From CAVZAB01 sp963773155 (GTDB lineage: Bacteria > Pseudomonadota > Alphaproteobacteria > Rhizobiales > Beijerinckiaceae), in assembly GCA_963773155.1 (NCBI GenBank), contig CAVZAB010000006.1:186001-250000 (forward strand): DNA of 64,000 bases, written 5' to 3'. The notes beneath the pieces are model-generated. The model did no database searches and was not told the origin of the DNA. It worked only from the letters and a program-made list of their open reading frames with translations. Shown one piece after another: positions 9,544 through 19,166 of the stretch (position 1 is the stretch's first letter; every line of letters begins with the position of its first letter). The position numbers and the translations under genes were made by a program.

Positions 9544-10383
9544 ATGATCGGGGCGGGTACGGATCGGACCAAGGTCAATCTGGCGGGCGGGCCGGCGATC
9601 ATTCTGGTGCGGCCGCAATTGGCGGTGAATATTGGCATGTGTGCCAGGGCCATGGCCAATTTCGGTCTCGATGACTTGCGCCTGGTGGCGCCGCGCGACG
9701 GGTTCCCGCGCCGCACCGGACTGCGCAAGGGCGCCTATGCGGCCGCGGCCGGGGCCAGCCATATTCTCGAATCGGCGAAATTGTTCGAGCGCCTCGAGGA
9801 TGCGGTCGCCGACCTGAATTTCGTCTGGGCGACCACGGCGCGCGAACGTGGCCAGGGCAAGCCGATCGTCTCGCCACTGGCGGCGATGGCTGCGAGCGCC
9901 GAACGGCTGGGGGCGGGCGAGCGGCATGGCCTATTGTTTGGACCCGAACGTACCGGTCTCGACAATGACGAAATCGCGCTGGCCGATGCGATCATCACCT
10001 ATCCCGTCAACCCCGCCTATGCCTCGCTCAACCTGGCCCAGGCCGTGCTGATTGCCGGCTACGAATGGATCCGGGCAACGAGCGGTGATGAGAGGCCGGT
10101 CGAAAAGCGGCCCTTCTCGCCGGCGGCGCCGCGCGAAATGGTCCTCTCCTTTTTTGCCTATCTCGAGGCTCAGCTCGACGAGGCCGGTTTTTTCCGACCG
10201 GCCGGCAAGCGGCCGGTCATGCGCCGCAATCTCCGCAACATCCTGCATCGGATCGGCCTTACCGAGCAGGACGTGCGCACGCTGCGTGGCGCCGTCGTGC
10301 GCCTTGTCGAAGGTCCAAGAGCGAGCGCCAAGACGCGCAAGCGCCAGCGTCCGAAGGCCGGGTCGACCCCGCAGATCGACTAG
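9544..10383 (+). CDS. trmJ: tRNA/rRNA 2'-O-methyltransferase of the SpoU family, TrmJ-like
   Basis: The 279-residue SPOUT methyltransferase shows motif 1 (RPQLAVNIGMCARAMANFG), motif 2 (HGLLFGPERTGLDNDEI) and motif 3 (YPVNPAYASLNLAQAV). TrmJ uses S-adenosylmethionine to methylate the ribose at position 32 of several tRNAs. ATG 9544 was preferred over TTG 9532 because GGAG at 9534-9537 then falls at the right distance. It is divergent from icd. In related genomes this gene is usually next to murI; here a five-gene insert separates them. Confidence 0.88.
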   Translation: MIGAGTDRTKVNLAGGPAIILVRPQLAVNIGMCARAMANFGLDDLRLVAPRDGFPRRTGLRKGAYAAAAGASHILESAKLFERLEDAVADLNFVWATTARERGQGKPIVSPLAAMAASAERLGAGERHGLLFGPERTGLDNDEIALADAIITYPVNPAYASLNLAQAVLIAGYEWIRATSGDERPVEKRPFSPAAPREMVLSFFAYLEAQLDEAGFFRPAGKRPVMRRNLRNILHRIGLTEQDVRTLRGAVVRLVEGPRASAKTRKRQRPKAGSTPQID

Positions 10384-10479
10384 CCGCGCCAACGCCAGGC
10401 GATTGCGCAAAGCCCGAGGGGATGCGAGGCTGAGGTTAGCGGGCCGGTTCGCCCGCTGAGGTCTGGGGAGGGCCTTGGA

Positions 10480-11665
10480 TTGGTCGCATTGCGCCGAGAT
10501 CGTGCTGCCATTCTCGCGCGGGCGGAAAGCCTGCTTGCGCACGACGAGGCGATGGTCGACGACCCGGTCGTTCCGCCGATCCACCAGACTTCGCTCTTCA
10601 CCTTCCGCACCTACGAGGAAATGGTGGAGGCCTTCGCGGGCCGCAAGCGGCGGCCAATTTACAGCCGCGGCGACAATCCGACGGTTCAGGCTTTCGAAGC
10701 GAAGCTTGCGGCGCTTGAGGGTGGCGAGGCCGCGCGTGGTTTTTCCTCGGGCATGGCGGCGATCAGCGCAACGATCCTGGCCTTTGTCTCGACCGGCGAG
10801 CGGATCGTTTGCGTCAATCACGTCTACAGCGACGCCTTCCGGCTGTTCGAAAAGCTTTTGCCGAGACTTGGCATCCGCGTCGATTATGTTGATGGCGGCC
10901 ATACGCCAAGCGTCCTTGCCTCGCTCAAGGGAGCCAAGCTCCTCTATCTCGAAAACCCAACCTCGATGGTCTTCGAATTGCAGGATCTGAGAACGCTTGC
11001 GGCCGCGGCGCGCCGGGCGGGACTCGTCAGTGTCATCGACAATTCCTGGGCGACGCCGCTGTTTCAGCAGCCGCTCTTGGACGGCGTCGACCTGGTCATC
11101 CATTCGGCTTCGAAATATCTCGGCGGCCACAGCGATACGGTTGCCGGGATCGTTGCCGGTTCGGCCGAACTCGTCGGCAGAATCAATGACCAGACCTATC
11201 CCTATCTCGGCGCCAAACTGGCGCCCTTCGAGGCCTGGTTGCTGCTCAGAGGCCTGCGCAGCCTGCCATTGCGCCTGCCGCGCCATGAGGCAAGTGGGCT
11301 TGTTCTCGCCGAAAGGCTAAAGGCGCACGCCGATGTTCTCAGGGTCATGCACCCTGTCTATTCCAATCATCCCGGCCGCTCGACCCTCGCCGGGTTTTCT
11401 GGTCTATTCTCGTTCGAAGTCTCGCACGCCATCAATGTGCGCGCGGTTCTCGAATGCGCTGCGGCTGTTTCGGATGGGCGTTTCTTGGGGAGGGCACGAA
11501 AGTCTGGTTGTTCCCGCGGCTGCCGCGCTGTGCCAATCGCCGGCTGTCAATGCCATGGCCCGTTTTGGCATCACCGCCGGCACCATTCGCATTCATGTCG
11601 GACTCGAGAATAGTGAAGACCTTTGGATGGATCTCGAGCAAGCCCTGGCTTTGGCCAAGGATTAG
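10480..11665 (+). CDS. Cys/Met-metabolism PLP enzyme (cystathionine beta-lyase-like), one-base insertion
   Basis: This is a fold-type I PLP enzyme of the trans-sulfuration family. The PLP lysine lies in SASKYLGGHSD, the pocket has YLENPTS and VIDNSWATP, and the 3' part has GVSWGGHESLVVP. The two portions are in different frames; an extra G near 11445 explains this, and without it the product is 394 residues. Family members include cystathionine beta-lyase, cystathionine gamma-synthase and O-succinylhomoserine sulfhydrylase, which cannot be separated here. The TTG start at 10480 follows GGGGAGGG; it is the first usable start in the frame. A sugar ABC operon follows 28 bases later. Confidence 0.82.
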
Positions 11666-11693
11666 TAAAGTCGAGTGTTGAGGGAGGAAAACA

Positions 11694-12968
11694 ATGCTGA
11701 GACGAATAGGCTATGCCAGCATGCTTGCCGGGGCGCTTGTCGCCTCCGGCGCCAGGGCAGACACGACCTTGCGGCTGGTCGAGGTGATTACCAGCCCGCC
11801 GCGGACTGAGTTTCTCAAGAAGCAATTGGCCGAATTCGAAAAGGCCAATCCTGGCATCAAGGTCGAAGTGGTCTCGCTGCCCTGGGGCCAGGCCTTCGAG
11901 AAATTCCTGACCATGGTCCAGGCTGGCGACACGCCGGACGTCGCCGAAATGCCGGAGCGCTGGATGGGGCTTTATGGCGCCAACGGCCAGCTCGAAGATC
12001 TCGGACCGATGGTCAACGCTTGGCCGGATTATGCGACGCTCGGCGAAAGTGCGCGGCACTTTGGTTCGGTCGTCGATAACAAACTCTACTCAATCCCCTA
12101 TGGCTTCTACATCCGGGCGATGTTTTGGAACAAGAAACTGTTCAGCCAGGCCGGTCTTTCGGGCCCTCCCAAGACGATCGACGAATTCATGGAGGACAAC
12201 AAGAAGATCTCGGCGCTGCCTGGCAAGTTTGGCTATTGCCTGCGTGGCGGCCCCGGCGGCTTCACCGGCGCGCAGATGTTTATGATGACGCTCAACGGCA
12301 AGCCTGGCTATTTCAACGCCGACGGCACGTCGACTTTCGACGAACCGGGTTCGGTCAAGGGGCTCGCCTTGCTTGGCGAGATCTATCAAAAGGGCTATGC
12401 GCCCAAGGACAGCGTCGGCTGGGGCTTCAATGAGATCGTCGCCGGCTTCTATTCCGGCACCTGCGCCATGCTCGACCAGGATCCCGACGCACTCATCGGC
12501 ATCGCCGAAAAGATGAGCAAGGACGATTTTGCCGTGGCGCCGATGCCGCTCGGCCCGGCCGGCAAATCCTTCCCCTCGATCGGCTATTCGGGTTGGGCCA
12601 TGTTTTCTGCCTCGAAGGCCAAGCCGGACGCTTTCAAGCTGATCGCCTTCTTATCCTCGCCCAGGAACAACATCGAATGGGCGAAATTCGTCGGCGTCCT
12701 GCCGATCCACAATGGCGCCAATAACGATCCGTTCTTTGCCTCGGAACAATTCTCGGGCTGGTTCGAGGAATTGAAGCAACCGGACAAATATGTCTTCGTC
12801 GCGCCGCCGAGCCATCTCGAGAACCTCGGCCAGTTCTTCGACCAGATGGCGCCGCGGGGTATTCAGCAGGTCCTTTTGGGGCAGCGGCCGGCCGGCGATG
12901 TCGCTGATGATTGGGCGAAATTCCTGACCGCCGAGCAGAAGGCCTGGATGGCCAAGAACCCGAAGTGA
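11694..12968 (+). CDS. Extracellular solute-binding protein, sugar ABC transporter (family 1)
   Basis: The 424-residue periplasmic binding protein has a short signal peptide (about residues 1-22, ending SGARA-DTT). Its mature start resembles UgpB/MalE proteins: FLKKQLAEFEKANPGIKVEVV and GDTPDVAEMPERW. It should deliver a sugar or glycerol-phosphate-type substrate to the two permeases downstream. ATG 11694 has a strong GGGAGGAAAAC ribosome site. Its stop overlaps the GTG start of the first permease. No ATPase gene is present in this operon. Confidence 0.88.
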   Translation: MLRRIGYASMLAGALVASGARADTTLRLVEVITSPPRTEFLKKQLAEFEKANPGIKVEVVSLPWGQAFEKFLTMVQAGDTPDVAEMPERWMGLYGANGQLEDLGPMVNAWPDYATLGESARHFGSVVDNKLYSIPYGFYIRAMFWNKKLFSQAGLSGPPKTIDEFMEDNKKISALPGKFGYCLRGGPGGFTGAQMFMMTLNGKPGYFNADGTSTFDEPGSVKGLALLGEIYQKGYAPKDSVGWGFNEIVAGFYSGTCAMLDQDPDALIGIAEKMSKDDFAVAPMPLGPAGKSFPSIGYSGWAMFSASKAKPDAFKLIAFLSSPRNNIEWAKFVGVLPIHNGANNDPFFASEQFSGWFEELKQPDKYVFVAPPSHLENLGQFFDQMAPRGIQQVLLGQRPAGDVADDWAKFLTAEQKAWMAKNPK

Positions 12969-13940
12969 GCAGCAACACAGGTCCGAACAAGCAGGCGGCC
13001 GCAGGGCCGCCTGGTCTGCCGCTGAAGTTCGAGCGCCGGAAAGTCTTGCCGCGAGCGAGCTCCGCAAGCTCGCTCGGTCGCCTCATAGAGCCCTGGCTCT
13101 ACTTGTCGCCGGCCCTGGTGCTGATCGGCCTGTTCCTGTTTGTGCCGCTGATGCTCGGCATCACCTTCTCGTTTTGCAAATTCAGCGCTTTCCGCTCCGA
13201 GTTCGTCGGCCTCGGTCAGTATCGCCGAATGCTCAAGCGATGCGGAACTCGGCCAGGCTTTCGTCAACACCGCCTGGTGGACGATTGCGAGCCTAGTGCT
13301 CCAGTTCGCGCTCGGCCTCGGTCTGGCGCTGCTCCTCAACCAGGAATTCCACGGCCGTCGCTTCGTGCAGGCGCTCGTCTTTCTGCCGTGGGCGGTGCCG
13401 AGTTTTCTGTCCGGCCTCTCCTGGGCCTGGCTGTTCAACCCGGTCATCGGGCCGATCCCGCATTGGCTCTTTGCGCTCGGTCTGCAAAAGGAGCCGAGCA
13501 ATATTCTGGCCGACCCGGCGATCGCCATGTGGGGGCCGATCATCGCCAATGTCTGGTTTGGCGTGCCATTCTTTGCCATCACCCTGTTGGCCGCCCTGAA
13601 GTCGATTCCTGCCGAGCTCTATGAGGCCGCCGCCATTGATGGCGCCAATGCCCTCGGCCGTTTCACCTATGTGACGTTCCCCTATCTCATTCCGACGATT
13701 GCCATCACCGTCATGCTGCGCACGATCTGGATCGCGACCTTTGCCGATTTGATCTATGTGATGACGGCGGGCGGACCGGCGGGAGCGACCCATACAGTGG
13801 CGACCTACATCTATGTCACCGCCTTCAAGTCGCTTGACAAGGGTTACGCGTCGGCGGTCGCCGTGTTGCTGCTCGTGCTGCTGATTGCCTATGCGGCTTT
13901 GGTCGTGCGGCTGCGCCATGCCATGCTGAAGGAGGTTTGA
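12965..13940 (+). CDS. Sugar ABC permease, UgpA/MalF type, one-base insertion
   Basis: This is an inner-membrane permease with the EAA loop near ELYEAAAIDGANALGRF. The first 90 codons (LSPALVLIGLFLFVPLMLG) and the rest (LVLQFALGLGLALLLNQEF onward) are in different frames. An extra A at 13235-13236 accounts for the shift, and removal gives 324 residues, the usual size. The GTG start at 12965 overlaps the binding-protein stop (GTGA). It pairs with the next gene to form the membrane channel. Loss of this gene would inactivate the transporter, if the indel is real. Confidence 0.85.
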
Positions 13941-13941
13941 G

Positions 13942-14793
13942 GTGATTGTCGAGCGCCAGAAGGTCGGCCTCGACATGGTGGCTCGAGCCGGTTTCTATCT
14001 GGCGATCGGCGCCTATCTCATCTTTGCGCTTTTCCCGATCTACTGGACCTTCAAGATTTCGGTCACGCCGCAATCGCTGCTCTACACGCGGGGCGTGACC
14101 CTGCTTCCCGCAGGCTTCACGCTCGAAAGCTACTGGAAAGTGCTGCGGGCGTCGGAATTTCCGCGCTATTTTCTCAACAGCGTCCTGGTCTCGACCGCAA
14201 CCGCCGCGGCGGTCACGCTGATTGCCTCGGCGGCCGGCTATGCGCTGTCGCGGTTTCGTTTCCCGGGCAAGACGGCGGTCGCCTTCGTACTGTTGCTGAC
14301 CCAGACTTTTCCGCTGGTCATGGTCATTCCGCCGATTTACCGGATGATGGCGCAATTGGGCCTGCTCGATACGCTGGTCGGTCTGATCGTCATTTACACG
14401 GCCTTCAATATAGCCTTTGCGACTTTCCTGATGCGCTCCTTTTTCGATGCTATCCCGCCCGATCTCGAGGAGGCCGCGATGATCGACGGCTGCTCGCGGC
14501 AGCAGGCCCTGCGCCTTGTCATCATGCCGCTCGCCTTGCCGGGGATCGGAGCCACGCTCGGCTTTGTCTTCACCGCGGCCTGGAGCGAATTGCTGTTTGC
14601 CCTGATGCTGGTCAATAGCGAGACGTCGAAGACCTTTGCCGCTGGCCTGCTCGGCTTCATCGGCCGCTTTGCCGTTGATTGGGGGCAGATGATGGCGGCC
14701 TCGATTCTGGCGCTTATTCCGGCCTGTCTGTTCTTTGCCATTCTGCAGCGCTATCTGGTTGCCGGCCTGACCGCCGGCGCCATCAAGGGCTGA
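13942..14793 (+). CDS. Sugar ABC permease, UgpE/MalG type
   Basis: The 283-residue permease has six predicted helices and a clear EAA loop (LEEAAMIDGCSRQQALRL) near residues 172-190. It forms the second half of the transmembrane channel. The GTG start at 13942 follows the GGAGG of the preceding gene's end, one base after its stop. Since no ABC ATPase lies nearby, the system probably borrows a shared ATPase, as MsiK-type sugar transporters do; that is inference. Confidence 0.9.
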   Translation: MIVERQKVGLDMVARAGFYLAIGAYLIFALFPIYWTFKISVTPQSLLYTRGVTLLPAGFTLESYWKVLRASEFPRYFLNSVLVSTATAAAVTLIASAAGYALSRFRFPGKTAVAFVLLLTQTFPLVMVIPPIYRMMAQLGLLDTLVGLIVIYTAFNIAFATFLMRSFFDAIPPDLEEAAMIDGCSRQQALRLVIMPLALPGIGATLGFVFTAAWSELLFALMLVNSETSKTFAAGLLGFIGRFAVDWGQMMAASILALIPACLFFAILQRYLVAGLTAGAIKG

Positions 14794-14798
14794 GGCGC

Positions 14799-15797
14799 TC
14801 AGATCAATTTGACGATCTGTTTGCCGATATTGCGCCCCTTTAGGAGATCGAGGAAGGCGGCTGGCGCGGCAGCGAGCCCGTCGGCGATCGTCTCGTGGTA
14901 TTTGAGCCGCCCCTGACCGACAAGCCCAGCAAGCTCGGCAAGAGCGCGCGGCCAGATGTCGGGATGATCGGAAATGATGAAACCCTGGATCCGCGCCCGG
15001 TTGGTCAGAATTGGTGCGATGTCGGCGAGCGGTGTCGGGGTTCCGTCATAGCCGGAAGCGACCAGGCCGCAAAGGGCGATGCGGGCAAAGGGATTGAGCC
15101 TTGGCAGGGCGAGATTGAGCGGCAGGCCGCCGACATTCTCGAACAGCCCGTCGATGCCCGCCGCATTGGCCTGAGCGAAGGCCGCCTGGAAATCGGCGGC
15201 ACGGTGATCGAGACACAAATCGTAACCGAATAGCTCGACCGCCAGACGGCATTTCTCGGGGCCGCCGGCGATCCCGATGGTTCGTGCCCCGGCAAGCTTG
15301 GCAAGCTGGCCGGCGACCGAGCCTACAGCGCCGGTCGCAGCAGACACGAGGATCGTCTCGCCTGCCTTCGGGCCGATAATCTCGCGGATTGCGTACCAGG
15401 CGGTGACGCCGGGCATGCCGATCGCGCCGAGGTAGAGCGAGAGCGGCAAGCCGAGATCCGGAACTTTGGTGAGGCCGCGGCCGTCGCTCAGTCGGTAGAG
15501 CTGCCAGCCGCCGAGGCCGACGACGAATTCGCCGACTTTGAAGCTCGGCGAACGCGAGGCGACGACCTCACCGAGCGTGCCGCCAACCATCACCTCGCCG
15601 AGCTTTTGCGGCTCGGCATAGGATTTCGATGCGTTCATCCGGCCGCGCATGTAGGGATCGAGCGAGAGAAAATGGTGGCGGACCAGAATTTCGCCCTCGG
15701 CCGGCTCGCCGATCGGCTCGCTGACCAATTGGAAATTGTCGAGCGAGGCAGCGCCGGAGGGTCGCGAGACTAGGATAATCTTTTGGTTTTGCGGCAT
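14799..15797 (-). CDS. NADP-dependent oxidoreductase (zinc-independent MDR, CurA/leukotriene B4 dehydrogenase-like)
   Basis: The 332-residue medium-chain reductase has the family start MPQNQKIILVSRPSG, the block FLSLDPYMRGRMN and the nucleotide-binding motif SAATGAVGSVAGQLAKLAG. It has no zinc-binding cysteine cluster, so it should be a 2-alkenal/enone reductase rather than an alcohol dehydrogenase. The start at 15797 was chosen for the conserved N-terminus; upstream in-frame sequence is not family-like. It is convergent with the sugar permease and lies 29 bases downstream of murI. Confidence 0.88.
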   Translation of the reverse strand: MPQNQKIILVSRPSGAASLDNFQLVSEPIGEPAEGEILVRHHFLSLDPYMRGRMNASKSYAEPQKLGEVMVGGTLGEVVASRSPSFKVGEFVVGLGGWQLYRLSDGRGLTKVPDLGLPLSLYLGAIGMPGVTAWYAIREIIGPKAGETILVSAATGAVGSVAGQLAKLAGARTIGIAGGPEKCRLAVELFGYDLCLDHRAADFQAAFAQANAAGIDGLFENVGGLPLNLALPRLNPFARIALCGLVASGYDGTPTPLADIAPILTNRARIQGFIISDHPDIWPRALAELAGLVGQGRLKYHETIADGLAAAPAAFLDLLKGRNIGKQIVKLI

Positions 15798-15826
15798 GGG
15801 CCCACTCGCTGCTGCGGCGGGACCGA

Positions 15827-16666
15827 TCAGTCCGACGCCAAGGGTAGTGGGACTGATCTTACCGCATTGAGGCCGCGCGCGCGAAGCGCTGTTCCGAGCG
15901 AGGGCGGTAGTTCGCCACCGCCAGTGAAATAGGCGGCGATCGGCGCGCCGGCCGCCAAGCCTGGGCTGCGGCGGGCCTTGCCGGCGTCGCGCAGAACCTG
16001 GTCGACGCGCCGCGCGATAGCCGGGGCGGGATCGATCCAAGTGACTGGCCACGGGGCGAGCGCCCGCAGCCGATCGAGGAGCAGGGGGTAATGGGTACAG
16101 GCGAGAACGATTGTATCGGTGCGCGCGCCGGCGCCTTGAAGAAAACAGGGGGCGATTTCCGCCTTTATGGCGCGATCGCTGACCGGCTCGCCCTGCATGT
16201 AGGATTCCGCGAGCCGGGCAAGAACCTTAGCGCCGACCAGTTCGACCGCGCAGCCGGCCGCAAATTCCCGGATGAGATCATGCGTGTAATCGCGGGTGAC
16301 CGTGGCAGGGGTCGCCAGCACGCTGATCATTTTCGAAACCGAGGCCTGGGCGGCGGGCTTGATCGCGGGAACAGTGCCGACGAAGGGCGTCGCGGGGAAA
16401 CGATGGCGCAGCGGCGCCAGTGCCAGGGTGGAGGCAGTATTGCAGGCAATGCAAACGAGGTCGGGCCGATGCGCGGCAATGAGCGTGCCGATAACCATTT
16501 CGACCCGAGCGATCAGCACCGGCTCGGGCAAGCGGCCATAGGGAAAGGCGGCATCATCCGCCGCATAGACAAGCTGGGTGTCGGGCCGATTTTTTCGGAT
16601 TTCGTCCAGCACGGTGAGACCGCCGAGGCCGGAATCGAAGACCAATATTTTGGGCGCTTCGAGCAT
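15827..16666 (-). CDS. murI: Glutamate racemase
   Basis: The enzyme makes D-glutamate for peptidoglycan. It carries FDSGLGGLTVLDEI near the start, catalytic cysteines in CNTAST and CTHYPLLLDRL, and the binding segment AADDAAFPYG. With the start at 16666 (MLEAPKILVFDSG) the product is 279 residues; a longer in-frame version from 16738 adds non-conserved residues. The usual YADxxxxPYG is here AADDAAFPYG, a mild variant. It is divergent from rpsD, as in many Rhizobiales. Confidence 0.92.
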   Translation of the reverse strand: MLEAPKILVFDSGLGGLTVLDEIRKNRPDTQLVYAADDAAFPYGRLPEPVLIARVEMVIGTLIAAHRPDLVCIACNTASTLALAPLRHRFPATPFVGTVPAIKPAAQASVSKMISVLATPATVTRDYTHDLIREFAAGCAVELVGAKVLARLAESYMQGEPVSDRAIKAEIAPCFLQGAGARTDTIVLACTHYPLLLDRLRALAPWPVTWIDPAPAIARRVDQVLRDAGKARRSPGLAAGAPIAAYFTGGGELPPSLGTALRARGLNAVRSVPLPLASD

Positions 16667-16898
16667 GGTCAAACCAGGCGGCGGGTGGTTGAACTGACAC
16701 AGCGCCTGACGCGTTCCCGCCAGGAGATTGACCGGCATCGTATTCCTTGGACCTTGCCCTTTCGACCAACCTTAGGCGCCCAGGGTAAACGGGCGGTCAT
16801 CATCGCCCGCCCCCTGTCGGCCGGTTGGCCGAAGACAAACCGGCATGGCTTCCGGCGGTCATTTTGGGCCTTGGCATCGTGCTCGGCGTTCCCAGGCG

Positions 16899-16927
16899 TT
16901 GACACAGGCCGGTACTCCCGCTAAAGC
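16899..16927 (+). promoter_or_regulatory. Candidate rpsD promoter
   Basis: A perfect -35 TTGACA (16899-16904) is followed after 17 bases by TAAAGC (16922-16927). Transcription would start near 16934 and give a leader of about 150 bases to rpsD. The -10 is weak, so this is a moderate call. Confidence 0.5.
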
Positions 16928-16937
16928 CACCACGTCG

Positions 16938-16960
16938 AGCGCGCCCTGACTGGGCGCGTT
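16938..16960 (+). other. Stem-loop at the 5' end of the rpsD leader
   Basis: CGCGCCC (16940-16946) pairs with GGGCGCG (16952-16958) around a five-base loop, extendable by two pairs. It would form at the very start of the predicted rpsD transcript. No T-run follows, so it is not a normal terminator. It may stabilise the leader or take part in S4 autoregulation; the function is not shown by sequence. The rest of 16667-17082 holds no gene. Confidence 0.45.
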
Positions 16961-17082
16961 CGCCGTTTGGACCGGCCCGGTTTGCCGGTGACGCACCCGA
17001 GGTTGCCCGCGAGGGCCACCTGTCGGCCTCGCGAGGGGCAGAGGAGGGCGCGTTCCTCGTTTACCCGTTGAGAGGATACGCG

Positions 17083-17700
17083 ATGACGAAGCGCGCAGAA
17101 GCAAAATACAAGATTGATAGGCGGCTTGGCCAGAATATTTGGGGTCGTCCGAAGAGCCCGGTAAATCGGCGTGAATATGGTCCGGGCCAGCACGGCCAGC
17201 GCCGCAAGGGCAAGCTGTCGGATTTTGGAACCCAGCTCAAGGCCAAGCAGAAGCTTAAGGGCTATTACGGCAATATTTCTGAAAAGCAGTTTCGCAGCTA
17301 TTATCACGAAGCGGTGCGGCTGCGCGGCGATTCCGGGGCCAATCTGATCGGCCTATTGGAGCGCCGGCTCGATGCCGTTGTCTATCGGGCGAAATTCGTG
17401 CCGACCGTCTTTGCTGCGCGCCAGTTCGTCAATCACGGGCACATCAAGGTCAATGGCCGCCGGGTCAATATTGCGAGCTTTCTCGTCAAGGTTGGCGACC
17501 AGATCGAAGTCAAAGAAGCTTCCAAACAACTTGCGCTCGTCCTTGAGGCGACCCAGCTCGCTGAGCGCGACGTACCGGATTATGTCGAGGTCGACCATTC
17601 CAAGATGACGGCGAAAATGAGCCGGATCCCGGGCCCGACCGACGTGCCCTATCCGGTTCAGATGGAACCGAATCTGGTGATCGAGTTCTATTCGCGCTAG
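17083..17700 (+). CDS. rpsD: 30S ribosomal protein S4
   Basis: The 205-residue S4 is a primary 16S rRNA-binding protein. The N-terminus KYKIDRRLGQNIWGRPKSP is the alphaproteobacterial form, and the S4 RNA-binding domain contains RRLDAVVYRAKFVPT and GHIKVNGRRVNI. The protein ends PNLVIEFYSR. ATG 17083 was chosen over 17068 because it matches the universal start MTKRxxAKYKI and has GAGAGGA upstream. It is monocistronic here. Confidence 0.97.
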   Translation: MTKRAEAKYKIDRRLGQNIWGRPKSPVNRREYGPGQHGQRRKGKLSDFGTQLKAKQKLKGYYGNISEKQFRSYYHEAVRLRGDSGANLIGLLERRLDAVVYRAKFVPTVFAARQFVNHGHIKVNGRRVNIASFLVKVGDQIEVKEASKQLALVLEATQLAERDVPDYVEVDHSKMTAKMSRIPGPTDVPYPVQMEPNLVIEFYSR

Positions 17701-18052
17701 TCGCAATTGAGGCCGCGGCAGTCAGGCTGCGAACTGCCGTGCGGGCAGGTGGCGAGATGCCGCCGCTCGGCCTCTTGAACTCTAATGATCGGATTTGCCA
17801 GGTCCGATTTTGCGCCGGATCGGCAGGCCATTGGCCGGGCCGCACTTTCTGGTTTTCGCAGCCGATGTCAATTTTCCGGTCAAGAATATCAACTGGGCCG
17901 AGCGTGGCTGTGCCAGTCTGTGAGGCGAGATCGACGCAAGGCGAAGCGACCCGGATTCCGAGTCGACGAGCCATCCTGACGGGCCGGCGGGGGTATGATG
18001 GTTATTGGCGGGCGAGCGCCTTTGCGTCGCTTCTTGATGGCAAGAGGGTGTC
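17701..18052 (+). other. Intergenic region, no supported gene
   Basis: About 350 bases between rpsD and the aldolase gene. A 7-bp stem (17716-17722 with 17733-17739) lies just after rpsD but lacks a T-run, so it is at best a weak terminator. Open frames here give compositions and sequences that match nothing recognised. Confidence 0.4.
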
Positions 18053-19051
18053 GTGCGCCAAGATCAGCTTAAGAGCTTACTCACGGGATGTTATGTCACT
18101 ATCCCGACGCCGTTTCGCGATGAAGAAGGGATGCCCGTCAACGAGGCGGCGCTGCGCGCCTATGTCCGCTTTCTCCTCGATGCCGGCCTGACGGCGGATT
18201 ACGCCACCTTTCTGGCCGGCGGAGCAGCCGGTGATTTTTCGACGATGAGTTTTGACGAACGGGCCTTTGTCGCCTCGATCGTCATCGACGAGGTCGCCGG
18301 TGTTGTGCCCGTCGCATTCGGCGCGCAGACGACGAGCACATTGGAACTGATCCGGCTGGCGAAGACGGCAAGAAAACTTGGTGCCGCGTTTATCCAGGTG
18401 TCCTGCCCCTTTTACTTCACCCATACGCAAGGCGACTTCGAGGCCTACATTCGCGCGGCCGCCGAGGCCGAGCCCGAACTCGGCATTATCGTCTACAACA
18501 CGTTCTGGACCAGCCAGAATCTGTCGTTTGGCATGATCGAACGGCTGTCCGAGATCCCGAATATTGTCGGCCTGAAATGGGCCACTCCGCGAACCGATGC
18601 GATGGAATTCGAGGATGTGGTGTCGCATTTCTCCGACCGCTTCACGATCATCGACAACAATCTTTATTTCGCGCACAGTGCCATGCCGGCGCTTGGCGCG
18701 CGGGCCTTTGAAGTCCACAATTGCAACTTCTGGCCGGAATGGGGCATTAAGCTCATCGATGAGGTGCGGGCGAAGAATTTTCCGGAAATCGCCCGCATGC
18801 TCGTGCAAGAGGCGATGCCTTTCTACAAGCTTTGGGTCGACATCGAGCGCAATTACACGAGCGGCGACGGCTATCTCGACAAGCTCTGTATGGAATTGAT
18901 CGGGCTTCCCTCGAGCCGTTGCCGGCCGCCAACCCGCGATATTCGGGTAAAATATCGGGATGCGGCGCTATCGATGCTCCGGGCGATCGGGGCGCCGAGG
19001 ATCAGCGCCACCCGCGAGGGCTCGTCCTTGCGCCCTCGGCCAGGACAATGA
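18053..19051 (+). CDS. DapA-family lyase/dehydratase (dihydrodipicolinate synthase-like)
   Basis: The 332-residue TIM-barrel protein belongs to the pyruvate-dependent aldolase family. It starts GCYVTIPTPF and carries the conserved tyrosine in IIVYNTF and the Schiff-base lysine in VGLKWATP. The GGAAGDFSTMSFDER block replaces the GTTGE of true DapA, so lysine synthesis is unlikely. Neighbours (binding protein, ABC transporter, enolase-superfamily enzyme, SDR) suggest catabolism of an imported acid sugar or similar compound. The start is GTG 18053. The C-terminal extension after about residue 310 is low-complexity. Confidence 0.8.
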   Translation: MRQDQLKSLLTGCYVTIPTPFRDEEGMPVNEAALRAYVRFLLDAGLTADYATFLAGGAAGDFSTMSFDERAFVASIVIDEVAGVVPVAFGAQTTSTLELIRLAKTARKLGAAFIQVSCPFYFTHTQGDFEAYIRAAAEAEPELGIIVYNTFWTSQNLSFGMIERLSEIPNIVGLKWATPRTDAMEFEDVVSHFSDRFTIIDNNLYFAHSAMPALGARAFEVHNCNFWPEWGIKLIDEVRAKNFPEIARMLVQEAMPFYKLWVDIERNYTSGDGYLDKLCMELIGLPSSRCRPPTRDIRVKYRDAALSMLRAIGAPRISATREGSSLRPRPGQ

Positions 19052-19166
19052 GAATGCCCCGAGGCGCGGTACGACGACCGGCTTTGCCTGTTGCAAAGGA
19101 AAGCGCCAAAGGGCTGAACAGGGCGAGGTGCTTTGCGCCCGCCAGCACTGCAAGTGGAGGGAGTCG

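Noticed and set aside
17716..17739. rpsD terminator
   Set aside because: A 7-bp stem is present but without a T-run; the evidence is too weak to list it separately.
17739..18191. Possible small gene after rpsD
   Set aside because: It overlaps the DapA-like gene, has no family similarity and has no good ribosome site.
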